Below are positions 1 through 7,454 of a DNA stretch of 64,000 nucleotides, in pieces. The position numbers and the translations under genes were made by a program. The notes below the pieces were generated by a model. That model was not told where the DNA came from, did no database searches, and saw nothing but the letters and a program-made list of their open reading frames with translations. This DNA is from Beijerinckiaceae bacterium. Lineage in GTDB: Bacteria; Pseudomonadota; Alphaproteobacteria; Rhizobiales; Beijerinckiaceae. How positions within the stretch are numbered: the first letter of the stretch is position 1; every line of letters begins with the position of its first letter. The stretch covers positions 62,001-126,000 of the forward strand of contig CANGJJ010000002.1 of assembly GCA_947454485.1 (NCBI GenBank), written 5' to 3'.

Positions 1-134
1 GCCATAGGCACCAGCAAAGCATCAGGTGGAATGGGGAAGAAGGAGGACTCAGCAAAAGACACAGCCGCAAGAGCCCAGGTGGCCCGCGGCTTTTCAGCAA
101 GAGACAGGGTCCAATGATAAAGACGCTTGAGCAT
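1..134 (-). CDS. DedA/YqaA-family membrane protein, N-terminal part only
   Basis: The reverse strand opens with ATG at 134 and stays open to the window edge, giving about 44 residues that begin MLKRLYHWTLSLAEKPRA. The stretch AAVSFAESSFFPIPPDALL is typical of the YqaA branch of the DedA/VTT family of integral membrane proteins. The gene starts 20 bases downstream of the carbonic anhydrase stop on the same strand, so the two are probably cotranscribed. The rest of the gene lies outside the window. The family call rests on a short N-terminal piece. Confidence 0.75.
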   Translation of the reverse strand, partial: MLKRLYHWTLSLAEKPRATWALAAVSFAESSFFPIPPDALLVPM

Positions 135-154
135 CAACAATCCAAAATGGGAGA

Positions 155-871
155 TCAGAAACGCGGTTCACGAAAAGCGGCCGCATGGTCTTCATCCGCT
201 ACTGGATGAAATTCGCCATCGGCTTCGTTGAGCACCAGCAGACGACCATCGGCGACACCAAACATAGCGCCATGCAATTTCAGGCGGCCCTTTTGCTCCA
301 AAATCGAGACGCAGGGAAAAGTGCGCAGATTGGAAAGCGACTGTTTGATGGATTCACGCGCCAGCGCTTCCACATAGTCAGACGTTGGCCCCTCAGCCGT
401 GGGCAGACGACGCGCGGCAGGCTCCATCAAGGAAATCCATTTGCCGATGAAGTCGCCGGGCGAAAGCGGGCGCGCATAAGGATCGGCCTCGTTCTCGGCA
501 TAGGCTTTCACACCGCCGCATTGGGCATGGCCCATGACGACGATATGTTCGACGCGCAAACCCATGACGCCAAATTCGAGCGCGGCTGATGTGCCATGCA
601 AGTCATCATTGGGCGCATAGGGGGGCATGAGATTGGCGACATTGCGCACGACGAAGAGCTCACCGGGGCGCGCATCAAAAATGACTTCGGGCGAAACGCG
701 CGAGTCGCAACAGCCAATGACCATCACATTGGGCTTTTGCCCAACTTCGGCCAGCTCGCGATAGCGCTGCTGCTCGCTGGAAAACCGTCCCAAGAGAAAA
801 TTGCGATAACCCGCTTCAAGACGCGGGGGAAAGGCAAGCCCTGCTTCAGGTCGTGCATCAGAAAGAGCCAT
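155..871 (-). CDS. Beta-class carbonic anhydrase
   Basis: This 238-residue protein should interconvert CO2 and bicarbonate in the cytoplasm. The beta-class zinc and active-site motifs are present: CCDSRVSP with Cys54, Asp56 and Arg58, and GHAQCGG with His115 and Cys118. These match the Cys-His-Cys zinc ligands and the Asp-Arg dyad of the family. The length is normal and no signal peptide is visible. It reads leftward and is followed after 20 bases by the YqaA-like gene. The substrate class is certain from the motifs; the physiological role (for example supplying bicarbonate to carboxylases) is inference. Confidence 0.95.
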   Translation of the reverse strand: MALSDARPEAGLAFPPRLEAGYRNFLLGRFSSEQQRYRELAEVGQKPNVMVIGCCDSRVSPEVIFDARPGELFVVRNVANLMPPYAPNDDLHGTSAALEFGVMGLRVEHIVVMGHAQCGGVKAYAENEADPYARPLSPGDFIGKWISLMEPAARRLPTAEGPTSDYVEALARESIKQSLSNLRTFPCVSILEQKGRLKLHGAMFGVADGRLLVLNEADGEFHPVADEDHAAAFREPRF

Positions 872-949
872 GGATACCTCGCTGCGGATGGTTCTAGCCC
901 TGACGGCGCAGAGCGCAACCCACTAATTTTGCGGCCCAGCCATGCAGCT

Positions 950-985
950 CCCCTCCACCAAAGGCTTGATGACAGGTGGATGGGG
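950..985. repeat. Inverted repeat before the CitE-like gene
   Basis: CCCCTCCACC at 950-959 pairs with GGTGGA at 975-980 plus GGGG at 982-985, with one bulged T and a 15-base loop. It lies in the 149-base gap between the divergent carbonic anhydrase and lyase genes. There is no T run, so it is not an obvious terminator. Its function is unknown. Confidence 0.35.
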
Positions 986-1020
986 TGGAGCTAGGGTCCG
1001 GCGCAGATTTTGGAGCCCCC

Positions 1021-1893
1021 ATGACCATTCGCCCCAGGCGCAGCGCCCTCTATATGCCCGGCTCCAATGCGCGGGCGCTGGAGAAATCCCGCACCCTGCC
1101 GGCCGATGTCCTGATCTTCGATCTGGAAGATGCCGTCGCCCCCAACGCCAAAGAGACCGCCCGTGCGCAGGTCGTGGCGGCCTTGCGGGCGGGTGGTTTT
1201 GGACGGCGCGAAGTCGTGGTGCGGATCAATGCGCTGACAACCCCTTGGGGCCGCGAGGATCTCTTGCAGGCCGCCACCGCTGGCGCTGATGCGCTCCTCA
1301 TTCCCAAAGTGGCCTCCCCCGGCGATATCACCCGCGTGGCACACGAGCTGAACGAGGCTGGCGTGCCGCAAAGCCTGCGGCTGTGGGCGATGATGGAAAC
1401 CCCGCTCGCCGTCCTCAATGCCGATTTGCTTGGCCGCACCGCGCTCGACCCCAGCGCAAGGCTCGATTGCCTCGTCATGGGCACCAATGATCTGGCCAAA
1501 GATATGCGCGCCCGCCTCAAGCCCGGTCGCGCGGCGCAAGTGCCACTCTTGGCGCTTTGCATCGCCGCAGCCCGTGCCTATGGGCTTGATATTCTGGATG
1601 GCGTCTATGGCGACTTGACCGATGAGGCAGGCCTGATGGCCGAGGCCACTCAGGGCCGCGATTTGGGCATGGATGGCAAGACGCTCATCCACCCAAGCCA
1701 AATTGCCATTGCCAATGAAGCTTTTGGGCCAAGCCCGGCGGAACTCGACTGGGCCCGCAAAGTCGTCGCTGCCTTTGCAGCGCAGGGCGCCGAACAGGCC
1801 GGCGTCATCGCCCTTGAAGGCCGGATGGTCGAGCGCCTGCATGAAGAGATGGCCCAGCGAACCTTGGCCATAGCTGACGCATTGAAGGACTGA
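1021..1893 (+). CDS. CitE-like HpcH/HpaI aldolase/citrate lyase family protein
   Basis: The protein has 290 residues from the ATG at 1021, which has GGAG five bases upstream; an earlier in-frame ATG at 976 lacks a site. The N-terminus RSALYMPGSNARALEK and the FDLEDAV motif at about 33-39 belong to the CitE/malyl-CoA lyase-like branch of the TIM-barrel HpcH/HpaI family. Members cleave or form C-C bonds in acyl-CoA or keto-acid substrates with Mg2+. No CitD or CitF is nearby, so it is not part of a citrate lyase complex. Malyl-CoA, citramalyl-CoA or a similar substrate is possible; the sequence alone does not settle it. Confidence 0.85.
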   Translation: MTIRPRRSALYMPGSNARALEKSRTLPADVLIFDLEDAVAPNAKETARAQVVAALRAGGFGRREVVVRINALTTPWGREDLLQAATAGADALLIPKVASPGDITRVAHELNEAGVPQSLRLWAMMETPLAVLNADLLGRTALDPSARLDCLVMGTNDLAKDMRARLKPGRAAQVPLLALCIAAARAYGLDILDGVYGDLTDEAGLMAEATQGRDLGMDGKTLIHPSQIAIANEAFGPSPAELDWARKVVAAFAAQGAEQAGVIALEGRMVERLHEEMAQRTLAIADALKD

Positions 1894-1955
1894 GCGGCCG
1901 GCCTTTACGATTGATGCACCTCAGCGGTGCATAGTGCCCGCCAAGGAGAGCAGGC

Positions 1956-3077
1956 ATGGCCAGTGACGAGACCCAAGCGAGTAGCGAGATCAAGCGCGAA
2001 CCGCCGCTGATCGAGGCGCAGGCCAATACCGAGGCCCCCGCGCGCCCGCAAAAAGGGGCGCTTTCCATAGCCACGCTCATGCTGGCCTTGGGAGCCCTTT
2101 TGGCTGCTAGCGCTTCCCTCTGGCTAGGGTGGGGTAGCGGGGACGAGATCGCCTCCCTGCGGGCATCTGTGACCCAAATCGAGGCCCGCCCGCAGCCCCC
2201 CGCGCAAAATCCCGATATGGTCGCTTTGGGAACAAGGCTGAGCGCTCTTGAGCAGCGCCCGCAGCCTGCCAGCCCAGCCCCGGCCCTTGCCGACCTCACC
2301 CGCCGGGCGGAGGCCTCTGACCAGCGCCTGACCCAGCTGAGCCGCGATCTGGCTGATCTGCGCGAGACCCTGCGCCAGTTGCAGGTCAGGCCCGAGGCCA
2401 GCACCGCCACCACCAATGCCGCGCCAAGCGATGCGCCTGCCGTTGATCTTGGCCCCCTCAACATGGCGCTGCGCAATCTCGACCAGCGCATGAGCAAAGT
2501 CGAAGGCGAGATCAAAGCGCTCACCGAGCGGCCTGCGCCCGAGCCGCGCACGACTGACACGGCCTCACTGGCTGTCATCGCGCAGGCCATTCAACATGCG
2601 ATTGACCAAGCACAGCCCTTCAGCGCGCTTGTGGATGCCGCTGCAAAACTTGGCGCATCGCAAGAGCGCCTCATGACTTTGCGACAAGCGGCGCAAAACG
2701 GAACGGCCTCCACGCGCGCCCTCGCGCAAAGCTGGAGCCAGTCGACACGTTCTGTCCTCGAGACATTGCAAGACAAGCCTGCCAGCGACAGCACTTTGCT
2801 CGACCGTTTGAAATCAAGCGCCAGCCAATTGGTACGGGTGCGCCCGGTGGGGGAAGCCCTTGGCGAAGATCCGGCAAGTTTGATGGCGCGCATTGATGCA
2901 GCCCTCGCACAAGGGGCCATCGCGCCCGCCTATGCCGCGTGGCAGAAATTGCCCGAAGCCGCGCAGGCCGCTTCAAAATCTTTTGGTGAGCTTGCGCAAA
3001 AGCGCCTGCAAGCCGAGGCTGCCGCGCGCGCTTTGGCCGAGAGCGCGCTACAGGCTTTGACGAAAGGCGCACCATGA
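1956..3077 (+). CDS. Mitofilin-like inner-membrane protein (COG4223 type)
   Basis: This 373-residue protein has a short Pro/Glu-rich cytoplasmic head, one membrane segment at about residues 36-58, and a long periplasmic part. That part is rich in Ala, Gln and Leu and includes heptad-like coiled-coil stretches (about 65-200). This is the layout of the alphaproteobacterial mitofilin/Mic60-like proteins, which usually sit between hemD and hemY. Here it overlaps hemY by four bases (ATGA) but has a CitE-like gene upstream instead of hemC-hemD. AAGGAGAG lies before the ATG. Mic60 relatives are linked to membrane shaping; that role here is inference. Confidence 0.8.
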   Translation: MASDETQASSEIKREPPLIEAQANTEAPARPQKGALSIATLMLALGALLAASASLWLGWGSGDEIASLRASVTQIEARPQPPAQNPDMVALGTRLSALEQRPQPASPAPALADLTRRAEASDQRLTQLSRDLADLRETLRQLQVRPEASTATTNAAPSDAPAVDLGPLNMALRNLDQRMSKVEGEIKALTERPAPEPRTTDTASLAVIAQAIQHAIDQAQPFSALVDAAAKLGASQERLMTLRQAAQNGTASTRALAQSWSQSTRSVLETLQDKPASDSTLLDRLKSSASQLVRVRPVGEALGEDPASLMARIDAALAQGAIAPAYAAWQKLPEAAQAASKSFGELAQKRLQAEAAARALAESALQALTKGAP

Positions 3078-4651
3078 TCCGCCTTCTCGTCTTTTTGATT
3101 TTTCTGGCGGCCGCTGCGGCAGGTTTTGCATGGATCGCAGATCGACCCGGTGAGCTTACACTCACCTGGATGGGCCAGCGCTACGAAACCTCGCTCGCCA
3201 TCGCCGCGCTTGTTGTTCTGTGCATCGCCATTGCATTCACTTTGGCCTGGACGATTCTGAGCTTCATTCTGCGCCTGCCCTCCATCGTGGCCATTACCAC
3301 GCGCGCCCGCCGCGCCAACAAAGGCTATGCCGCTTTGATGCGCGGCATGATTGCTGCGGGTGCTGGCGACACACGGCTTGCCCAGCGCTCGGCTGAGGCT
3401 GCGCAAAAATATCTGGGCGAAGATCCACTGACCCTGTTGCTGCGCGCACAGGCCGCGCAACTGGCGGGCGACCGCAGCACCAGCGAGCGTATTTATGCCC
3501 GCATGGTGGAAATGCCCGAAACACGGGTCTTGGGCCTGCGCGGTCTTTATGTGGAGGCGCAGCGCCGGGGCGATGACTCCAGCGCACATCACTATGCCGA
3601 ACAAGCCCATCGCATCGCGCCGCTGGCTTGGGCCGGACAAGCTCTGCTCGATCATTTTGCGCTTCACCGCGATTGGACGCGCGCCCTTGCAACCGTCGAG
3701 GCCAATCTCGCACAGCGCACAATCGACAAACAAACCGCACGCCGCCAACGCGCCGTCTTGCAAACCGCCATCGCGCGCGATTTGCCCGAACGTGAGGCTG
3801 CCGAAGCTTTGCGCTTGGCACGCGAGGCCCATGACCTTGCGCCCGATCTTGTGCCCGCTGCCACACTTGCTGCGCGTTTGCTGGCGCGGCGCGATGATCT
3901 GCGCAAAGCCTCGCGCCTCATCGAAAAGACATGGAAGCTTGCGCCCCATCCCGATCTGGCGCGCGTCTATCTGGATCTGCGCGCAGGCGACTCGACCCAT
4001 GATCGTCTGAACCGCGCGCGCAGCTTGGTCGATCTCGTCCCCGACCATATCGAGAGCAAATTTTGCCTCGCCCGCGCAGCGATTGATGCGCGCGAATTGA
4101 CGCAAGCGCGCGAGACACTGGCCCCGCTGCTCAGCGGTGACACACGCCCCAGCGCGCGCCTGTGCCTGCTCATGGCCGAGTTGGAAGAAGCGCAAGGCAG
4201 CGCCCATGGTCTTGTGCGCGAATGGCTCGCACGCGCCTCACGCGCGCCGCGTGATCGCGCCTGGATTGCCGATGGCTGCGTGAGTGATCAGTGGGAGCCG
4301 ATCTCTCCTGTGACCGGCAAGCTCGATGCCTTCTCATGGCAACAGCCCGCCGAACAGCTGAGCGCCGACATAGAACCGATCCCCGCTGCGACCTTGGACG
4401 AGCCTGCGCTGCTGGAGATCACCCCGCAGGAGCCGGCCCCCGTGGCAACGCCCGTCCCTGCGCCTGCGGCAGAAGCGCCCGCCAAAGCGGCACCCACAGA
4501 ACCGGCGCGCACAGAACCGGCTATGGAGGATGCACTTACCAAGCTCGCCGCGATCCGGCGGGCCGCGCAAGTCGAAACCCCGCGCAGACACGACATATTC
4601 CCCCTGCCCAGCGCCCCAGACGACCCCGGCCCGGACGCACCTGAGCGCTGA
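3074..4651 (+). CDS. hemY: HemY-like TPR membrane protein
   Basis: This 525-residue protein has two N-terminal membrane segments (about 2-20 and 39-64), the arrangement of the HemY N-terminal domain, then TPR-like helical repeats to about residue 400 and a Pro/Ala-rich tail. The family is associated with late haem or tetrapyrrole metabolism by gene context, but its biochemical role is not established; it is distinct from the HemY protoporphyrinogen oxidase of Bacillus. The start overlaps the mitofilin-like stop (ATGA), so the pair is translationally coupled. No hemC or hemD is in the window. Confidence 0.85.
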   Translation: MIRLLVFLIFLAAAAAGFAWIADRPGELTLTWMGQRYETSLAIAALVVLCIAIAFTLAWTILSFILRLPSIVAITTRARRANKGYAALMRGMIAAGAGDTRLAQRSAEAAQKYLGEDPLTLLLRAQAAQLAGDRSTSERIYARMVEMPETRVLGLRGLYVEAQRRGDDSSAHHYAEQAHRIAPLAWAGQALLDHFALHRDWTRALATVEANLAQRTIDKQTARRQRAVLQTAIARDLPEREAAEALRLAREAHDLAPDLVPAATLAARLLARRDDLRKASRLIEKTWKLAPHPDLARVYLDLRAGDSTHDRLNRARSLVDLVPDHIESKFCLARAAIDARELTQARETLAPLLSGDTRPSARLCLLMAELEEAQGSAHGLVREWLARASRAPRDRAWIADGCVSDQWEPISPVTGKLDAFSWQQPAEQLSADIEPIPAATLDEPALLEITPQEPAPVATPVPAPAAEAPAKAAPTEPARTEPAMEDALTKLAAIRRAAQVETPRRHDIFPLPSAPDDPGPDAPER

Positions 4652-4719
4652 AGCAGTTGCAAAGCCCCCGGGCACTCGCTAAGAGAAGCCCGTCTCGCGC
4701 AGCCTCTGCGCAAGCCTAT

Positions 4720-4795
4720 GCCGCTTTAGCTCAGCTGGTAGAGCACCTCATTCGTAATGAGGGGGTCGGGGGTTCGAATCCCTCAAGCGGCACCA
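4720..4795 (+). tRNA. tRNA-Thr (anticodon CGT)
   Basis: A full cloverleaf is visible: acceptor arms GCCGCTT and AAGCGGC, D-arm AGCTCAGCTGGTAGAGC, anticodon stem CCTCA/TGAGG with loop TTCGTAA (anticodon CGT, reading ACG), and T-arm with GGTTCGAATCC. The CCA end is encoded at 4793-4795. It lies 68 bases after hemY. No integrase or duplicated 3' end marks it as an occupied attachment site. Confidence 0.97.
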
Positions 4796-4975
4796 CTCTT
4801 TCCATGACAATGCAGCCTAAAAGGCATCGCGGGGCTGGCAATCCGTCGCTGCCCTCACGTCGTAGTGGTCACTGGGCGATCAAAGCCGGGAAACAGCTCC
4901 GCAGCCCGATACACAAGGCGCGCGGATCTGTAGCTCAAGAGCTATAAAGAGACTCAGCAATAAACGGAGGGGCAT

Positions 4976-5455
4976 ATGACCAGCAAAAACTCATCTTCAC
5001 ATCCCTATCTATCTTTGGCCGATGATATTGCGGCGCGTTGGCAAGATCTCATCATCCTCGCCGGGCGCGTTCTTCTGGGCTGGATCTATATGCAAAGCGG
5101 CTTTCGGAAGATTTGGGACATGGCAGCCGTCGCCAAAACCTATCCGGCGCGCGGTCTTCCTGAATTCATGGCCTATGTCGCAACCCCCATCGAGCTCGTC
5201 GTGGGCCTCTTCCTGATCGTCGGATTTGCGACGCGCTATTCAGCCGTCGTCATTCTGATCTTCACGATTGTCGCCAGCTTCAGTTCACATGCCTACTGGA
5301 CCTATCCAGAAGCCCAGCAGATGGCGCAGGCCACACAGTTCTGGAAAAATGTTTCCATGAAGGGCGGCCTGATCTTGCTGTTCATCACAGCGGGCGGAAA
5401 ATACTCCGTCGACTGGTTCTTGAGTTCGAAGAACAAGCCAGACATCGCCGCCTGA
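4976..5455 (+). CDS. DoxX-family membrane protein
   Basis: This 159-residue protein has four hydrophobic segments. The first carries the DoxX-like pattern GRVLLGWIYMQSGFRKI and the second AYVATPIELVVGLFLIVGFATR. Family members are small inner-membrane proteins; some take part in quinone-linked or thiol redox reactions, but most are uncharacterised. GGAGGGG sits just before the ATG. A strong terminator follows the stop, so the gene is probably a single transcription unit. The exact function cannot be told from the sequence. Confidence 0.85.
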   Translation: MTSKNSSSHPYLSLADDIAARWQDLIILAGRVLLGWIYMQSGFRKIWDMAAVAKTYPARGLPEFMAYVATPIELVVGLFLIVGFATRYSAVVILIFTIVASFSSHAYWTYPEAQQMAQATQFWKNVSMKGGLILLFITAGGKYSVDWFLSSKNKPDIAA

Positions 5456-5464
5456 CGACATCCC

Positions 5465-5498
5465 CCGCCGAGGCGCCCAAACGCCTCGGCGGATTTTT
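5465..5498 (+). terminator. Rho-independent terminator after doxX-like gene
   Basis: CCGCCGAGGCG at 5465-5475 pairs perfectly with CGCCTCGGCGG at 5482-5492 around a six-base loop. ATTTTT follows directly. Confidence 0.9.
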
Positions 5499-5514
5499 CT
5501 GCACAAGCACTTTT

Positions 5515-5928
5515 TCAAATTGCCTTATCAATCACACGCACTTTGATCCGCACGATGGCAGAAGCTGTTTTGGTGCCCTGCGCCCAAGTTGTCTTATAGG
5601 CAATCTCATCCGTTCCCGGTCGGCTCGACTCATAATAGACGCGATATTTGTTCACGACACGAAACGTTCCAAGCGTCGACTGCTGGATGATCTGCCGACT
5701 TAAAATCATTCCTGTCGTTCGAAAATCGCGCGAACACCCCTTCGTGGGTTTCGTCTGTCCAACTTTTTGAATCTTCCGCGCACCATTGGTCGTGACGAGC
5801 CAATCAATCGTGTGGTCCGCACCGTCATAAAGAGAGATTGCTGGTGTCTGGCAATAAGTCTCATCGCTCAGCGCCAATGACGGCGAAGCGATCAGCAAAG
5901 CCAATACAAGCATATTTAATTTCAACAT
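5515..5928 (-). CDS. Secreted hypothetical protein
   Basis: I do not recognise this 137-residue protein. The ATG at 5928 is preferred because GGAGGGG lies just upstream; a TTG at 5943 would overlap the previous gene. The N-terminus MLKLNMLVLALLIASPSLA is a signal peptide with an ALS-type cleavage region, so the mature protein of about 115 residues should be periplasmic or secreted. Two cysteines (in ETYCQTP and TKGCSR) could form a disulfide. It follows the membrane protein at 5940-6440 by 11 bases and is likely cotranscribed with it. Confidence 0.7.
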   Translation of the reverse strand: MLKLNMLVLALLIASPSLALSDETYCQTPAISLYDGADHTIDWLVTTNGARKIQKVGQTKPTKGCSRDFRTTGMILSRQIIQQSTLGTFRVVNKYRVYYESSRPGTDEIAYKTTWAQGTKTASAIVRIKVRVIDKAI

Positions 5929-5939
5929 GACCCCTCCAC

Positions 5940-6440
5940 TCAATGCATATGCGCGGGGGCAGCCGCGCCCGCACCCGCGCTCATAATCGCGGGATCGAGC
6001 ATACCGAAGACCATGGCGATGTGACCGACAACGAGGAAGATCGCGACAAAAGTTGCGTGGATTGCCATCTTGCCGTGCTCATCGCGGTTTTGGCCGATGA
6101 TGTTCAAATCAACCAAAGCAAGACCCAACAGCGGCACAACGCCCGCAAGATAAGAAAGCACCGCGATCAAATCAGCAGGGCCGCGCCATTGGCCTGTTGT
6201 GGTCAGCGGCATCACCACCGTCGGCACCAGATAGAGAAAGACGCCGGTGAAATATAAACCAACTGCAATGCTACAGGCACGATTGAGCATACGCACCGAG
6301 CCTTTGTAGCGGCGCGTATAGAGAAGATACAGCTCCGTAATGGCGATGGTCTCGGCGAGCACAATCGGCACGGCCATGAATATGATCAAATTCCACGGCT
6401 GATTGACCGAGAGCAATTCCATATAATGCGTCATATTCAT
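5940..6440 (-). CDS. Four- or five-pass membrane protein of unknown function
   Basis: The 166-residue protein starts at the ATG at 6440, eight bases after GGGAGG; a GTG at 6443 is also in frame. It has hydrophobic segments near residues 16-38, 52-75, 85-110 and 125-148. The tail ends APAHMH and is Ala- and His-containing. It resembles small conserved permease-like membrane proteins found in rhizobia (possibly DUF6803), but I am not certain of the family. It precedes the secreted protein at 5515 on the same strand; the two may act together at the membrane. Confidence 0.7.
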   Translation of the reverse strand: MNMTHYMELLSVNQPWNLIIFMAVPIVLAETIAITELYLLYTRRYKGSVRMLNRACSIAVGLYFTGVFLYLVPTVVMPLTTTGQWRGPADLIAVLSYLAGVVPLLGLALVDLNIIGQNRDEHGKMAIHATFVAIFLVVGHIAMVFGMLDPAIMSAGAGAAAPAHMH

Positions 6441-6443
6441 CAC

Positions 6444-6741
6444 AAAGACCTCCCGTGACGCGTCGACCTTACGCGCGCATAAAGTGCAGGTCTTTGCTGC
6501 TTACTGCAAGTCATACGAGCTTTAACACGACCGTATCGAGACAAGCAGTGAGGTATAATACGTCAATTGCTGAAAAATAATTCGCGGTACAGCATAGCTG
6601 CAGAAGTATTCGCTAATATTCGTATCCTGTCATATTTTGTCATTAGACTACTATGTTGGCGTCTACCATCATTAAAGCGTTGCTATTGAAGTCAGACTTC
6701 GCAATAGTTCATCTGCGTTCTGTAACGCATGGACCACTGCT
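6444..6741. other. Low-GC gap of about 300 bases between divergent genes
   Basis: This stretch is clearly richer in A and T than its surroundings. It holds TATAAT at 6554-6559 and an imperfect hairpin at 6683-6707 (CTATTGAAGT pairing with ACTT and CAATAG around a bulge). It also holds CTGTCAT...TTGTCAT at 6627-6643, which resembles a PHO box but has a 10-base rather than 11-base period. No convincing gene is seen; a frame opening at 6653 uses codons unlike the rest of the window. Confidence 0.5.
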
Positions 6742-7062
6742 ATGGACGATCATTTCGCTGCCAAACAACGCGACCCCGTCATTGAAGCGATCCGAACTCA
6801 ACGCGTCGCAGCTCTGTTACACGCTGAGGCGAAACGCAAAGCTGAAGAAGCTTTGGAAGCCGAACATCTCACAGAGCGACGCCTGCGCCAGCTTGAACAA
6901 TTGGTGCTGAACACGCAGCCCAAAAGCGCTGCGGGCGCGGCGGCTTTGGTGACATTCCTGTTTTCTTATCTGGAAGAGTGCGATGTGGCGGCGGATGTCT
7001 TTCCCGCGCTCGCCACAATCAAGGCCACGCTCGAAGGCGGCCTGCCTCTCAACGACGAATAG
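6742..7062 (+). CDS. Hypothetical protein, helical
   Basis: I do not recognise this 106-residue protein. Residues 1-60 are charged and strongly helical (RTQRVAALLHAEAKRKAEEALEAE), likely a short coiled coil. The second half is more hydrophobic and ends GGLPLNDE. No signal peptide or motif is seen. It follows a low-GC gap, and its last 14 bases overlap the tail of the lipoprotein gene on the other strand. A weak GGA precedes the ATG. Confidence 0.6.
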   Translation: MDDHFAAKQRDPVIEAIRTQRVAALLHAEAKRKAEEALEAEHLTERRLRQLEQLVLNTQPKSAAGAAALVTFLFSYLEECDVAADVFPALATIKATLEGGLPLNDE

Positions 7063-7276
7063 GCGTGGTCTTGGCGAGCGGTGCGGTGAGCTGCGCTTCG
7101 TCAGCCAGCATCTTGCGACGATAATCGGCGCAGAGCGCAAGACGGTCCGCATATTCCTGAACACAGTCATGATAGGCGCGCGAGGAGATGACATAGCTGT
7201 AGCGCATCTGCTGCTGCGGCGTCGCCGCGCAGCCCTGCAGCGCAATAAGAGCTCCTGCGAGAATATAAAAGCGCAT
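7049..7276 (-). CDS. Small lipoprotein
   Basis: This 75-residue protein begins MRFYILAGALIALQGCAATP. The lipobox LQGC predicts lipid attachment at Cys15 or Cys16 and export. The mature part is about 60 residues, with two more cysteines (YHDCVQEY and LALCADY) that could form a disulfide. GGGGAG lies eight bases before the ATG at 7276. The family is not recognised. It converges on and overlaps the 6742 gene by 14 bases. Confidence 0.75.
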   Translation of the reverse strand: MRFYILAGALIALQGCAATPQQQMRYSYVISSRAYHDCVQEYADRLALCADYRRKMLADEAQLTAPLAKTTPIRR

Positions 7277-7454
7277 CACGACAACTCCCCATCTCGCAAC
7301 AGCTTACCAGCCTGCCGCGCAGCTGCCAGCCCTGTTCGGTGATTTTATCTGCCCATTGGAGGGAGGCTGCGCGCGCTTATGCTTAAAAAAATGGTAATCC
7401 TTGCAGCTTAGGGTTTCTCCACGCCGTGATGCCACGCGGCAGTTGAGTAGCGTG

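Noticed and set aside
2930-4207. Open frame of 425 codons on the - strand across hemY
   Set aside because: It is antisense to hemY, has no ribosome site and no domain.
4920-4950. tRNA-like fragment (GTAGCTCAAGAGCTA) after tRNA-Thr
   Set aside because: It lacks acceptor, anticodon and T arms. It is only a short hairpin resembling the D-arm, so it does not support an attachment site or a tRNA remnant.
6627-6643. PHO box upstream of the 6742 gene
   Set aside because: The two repeats are 10 rather than 11 bases apart, and the region is AT-rich enough for chance matches. It is kept only as a weak observation.
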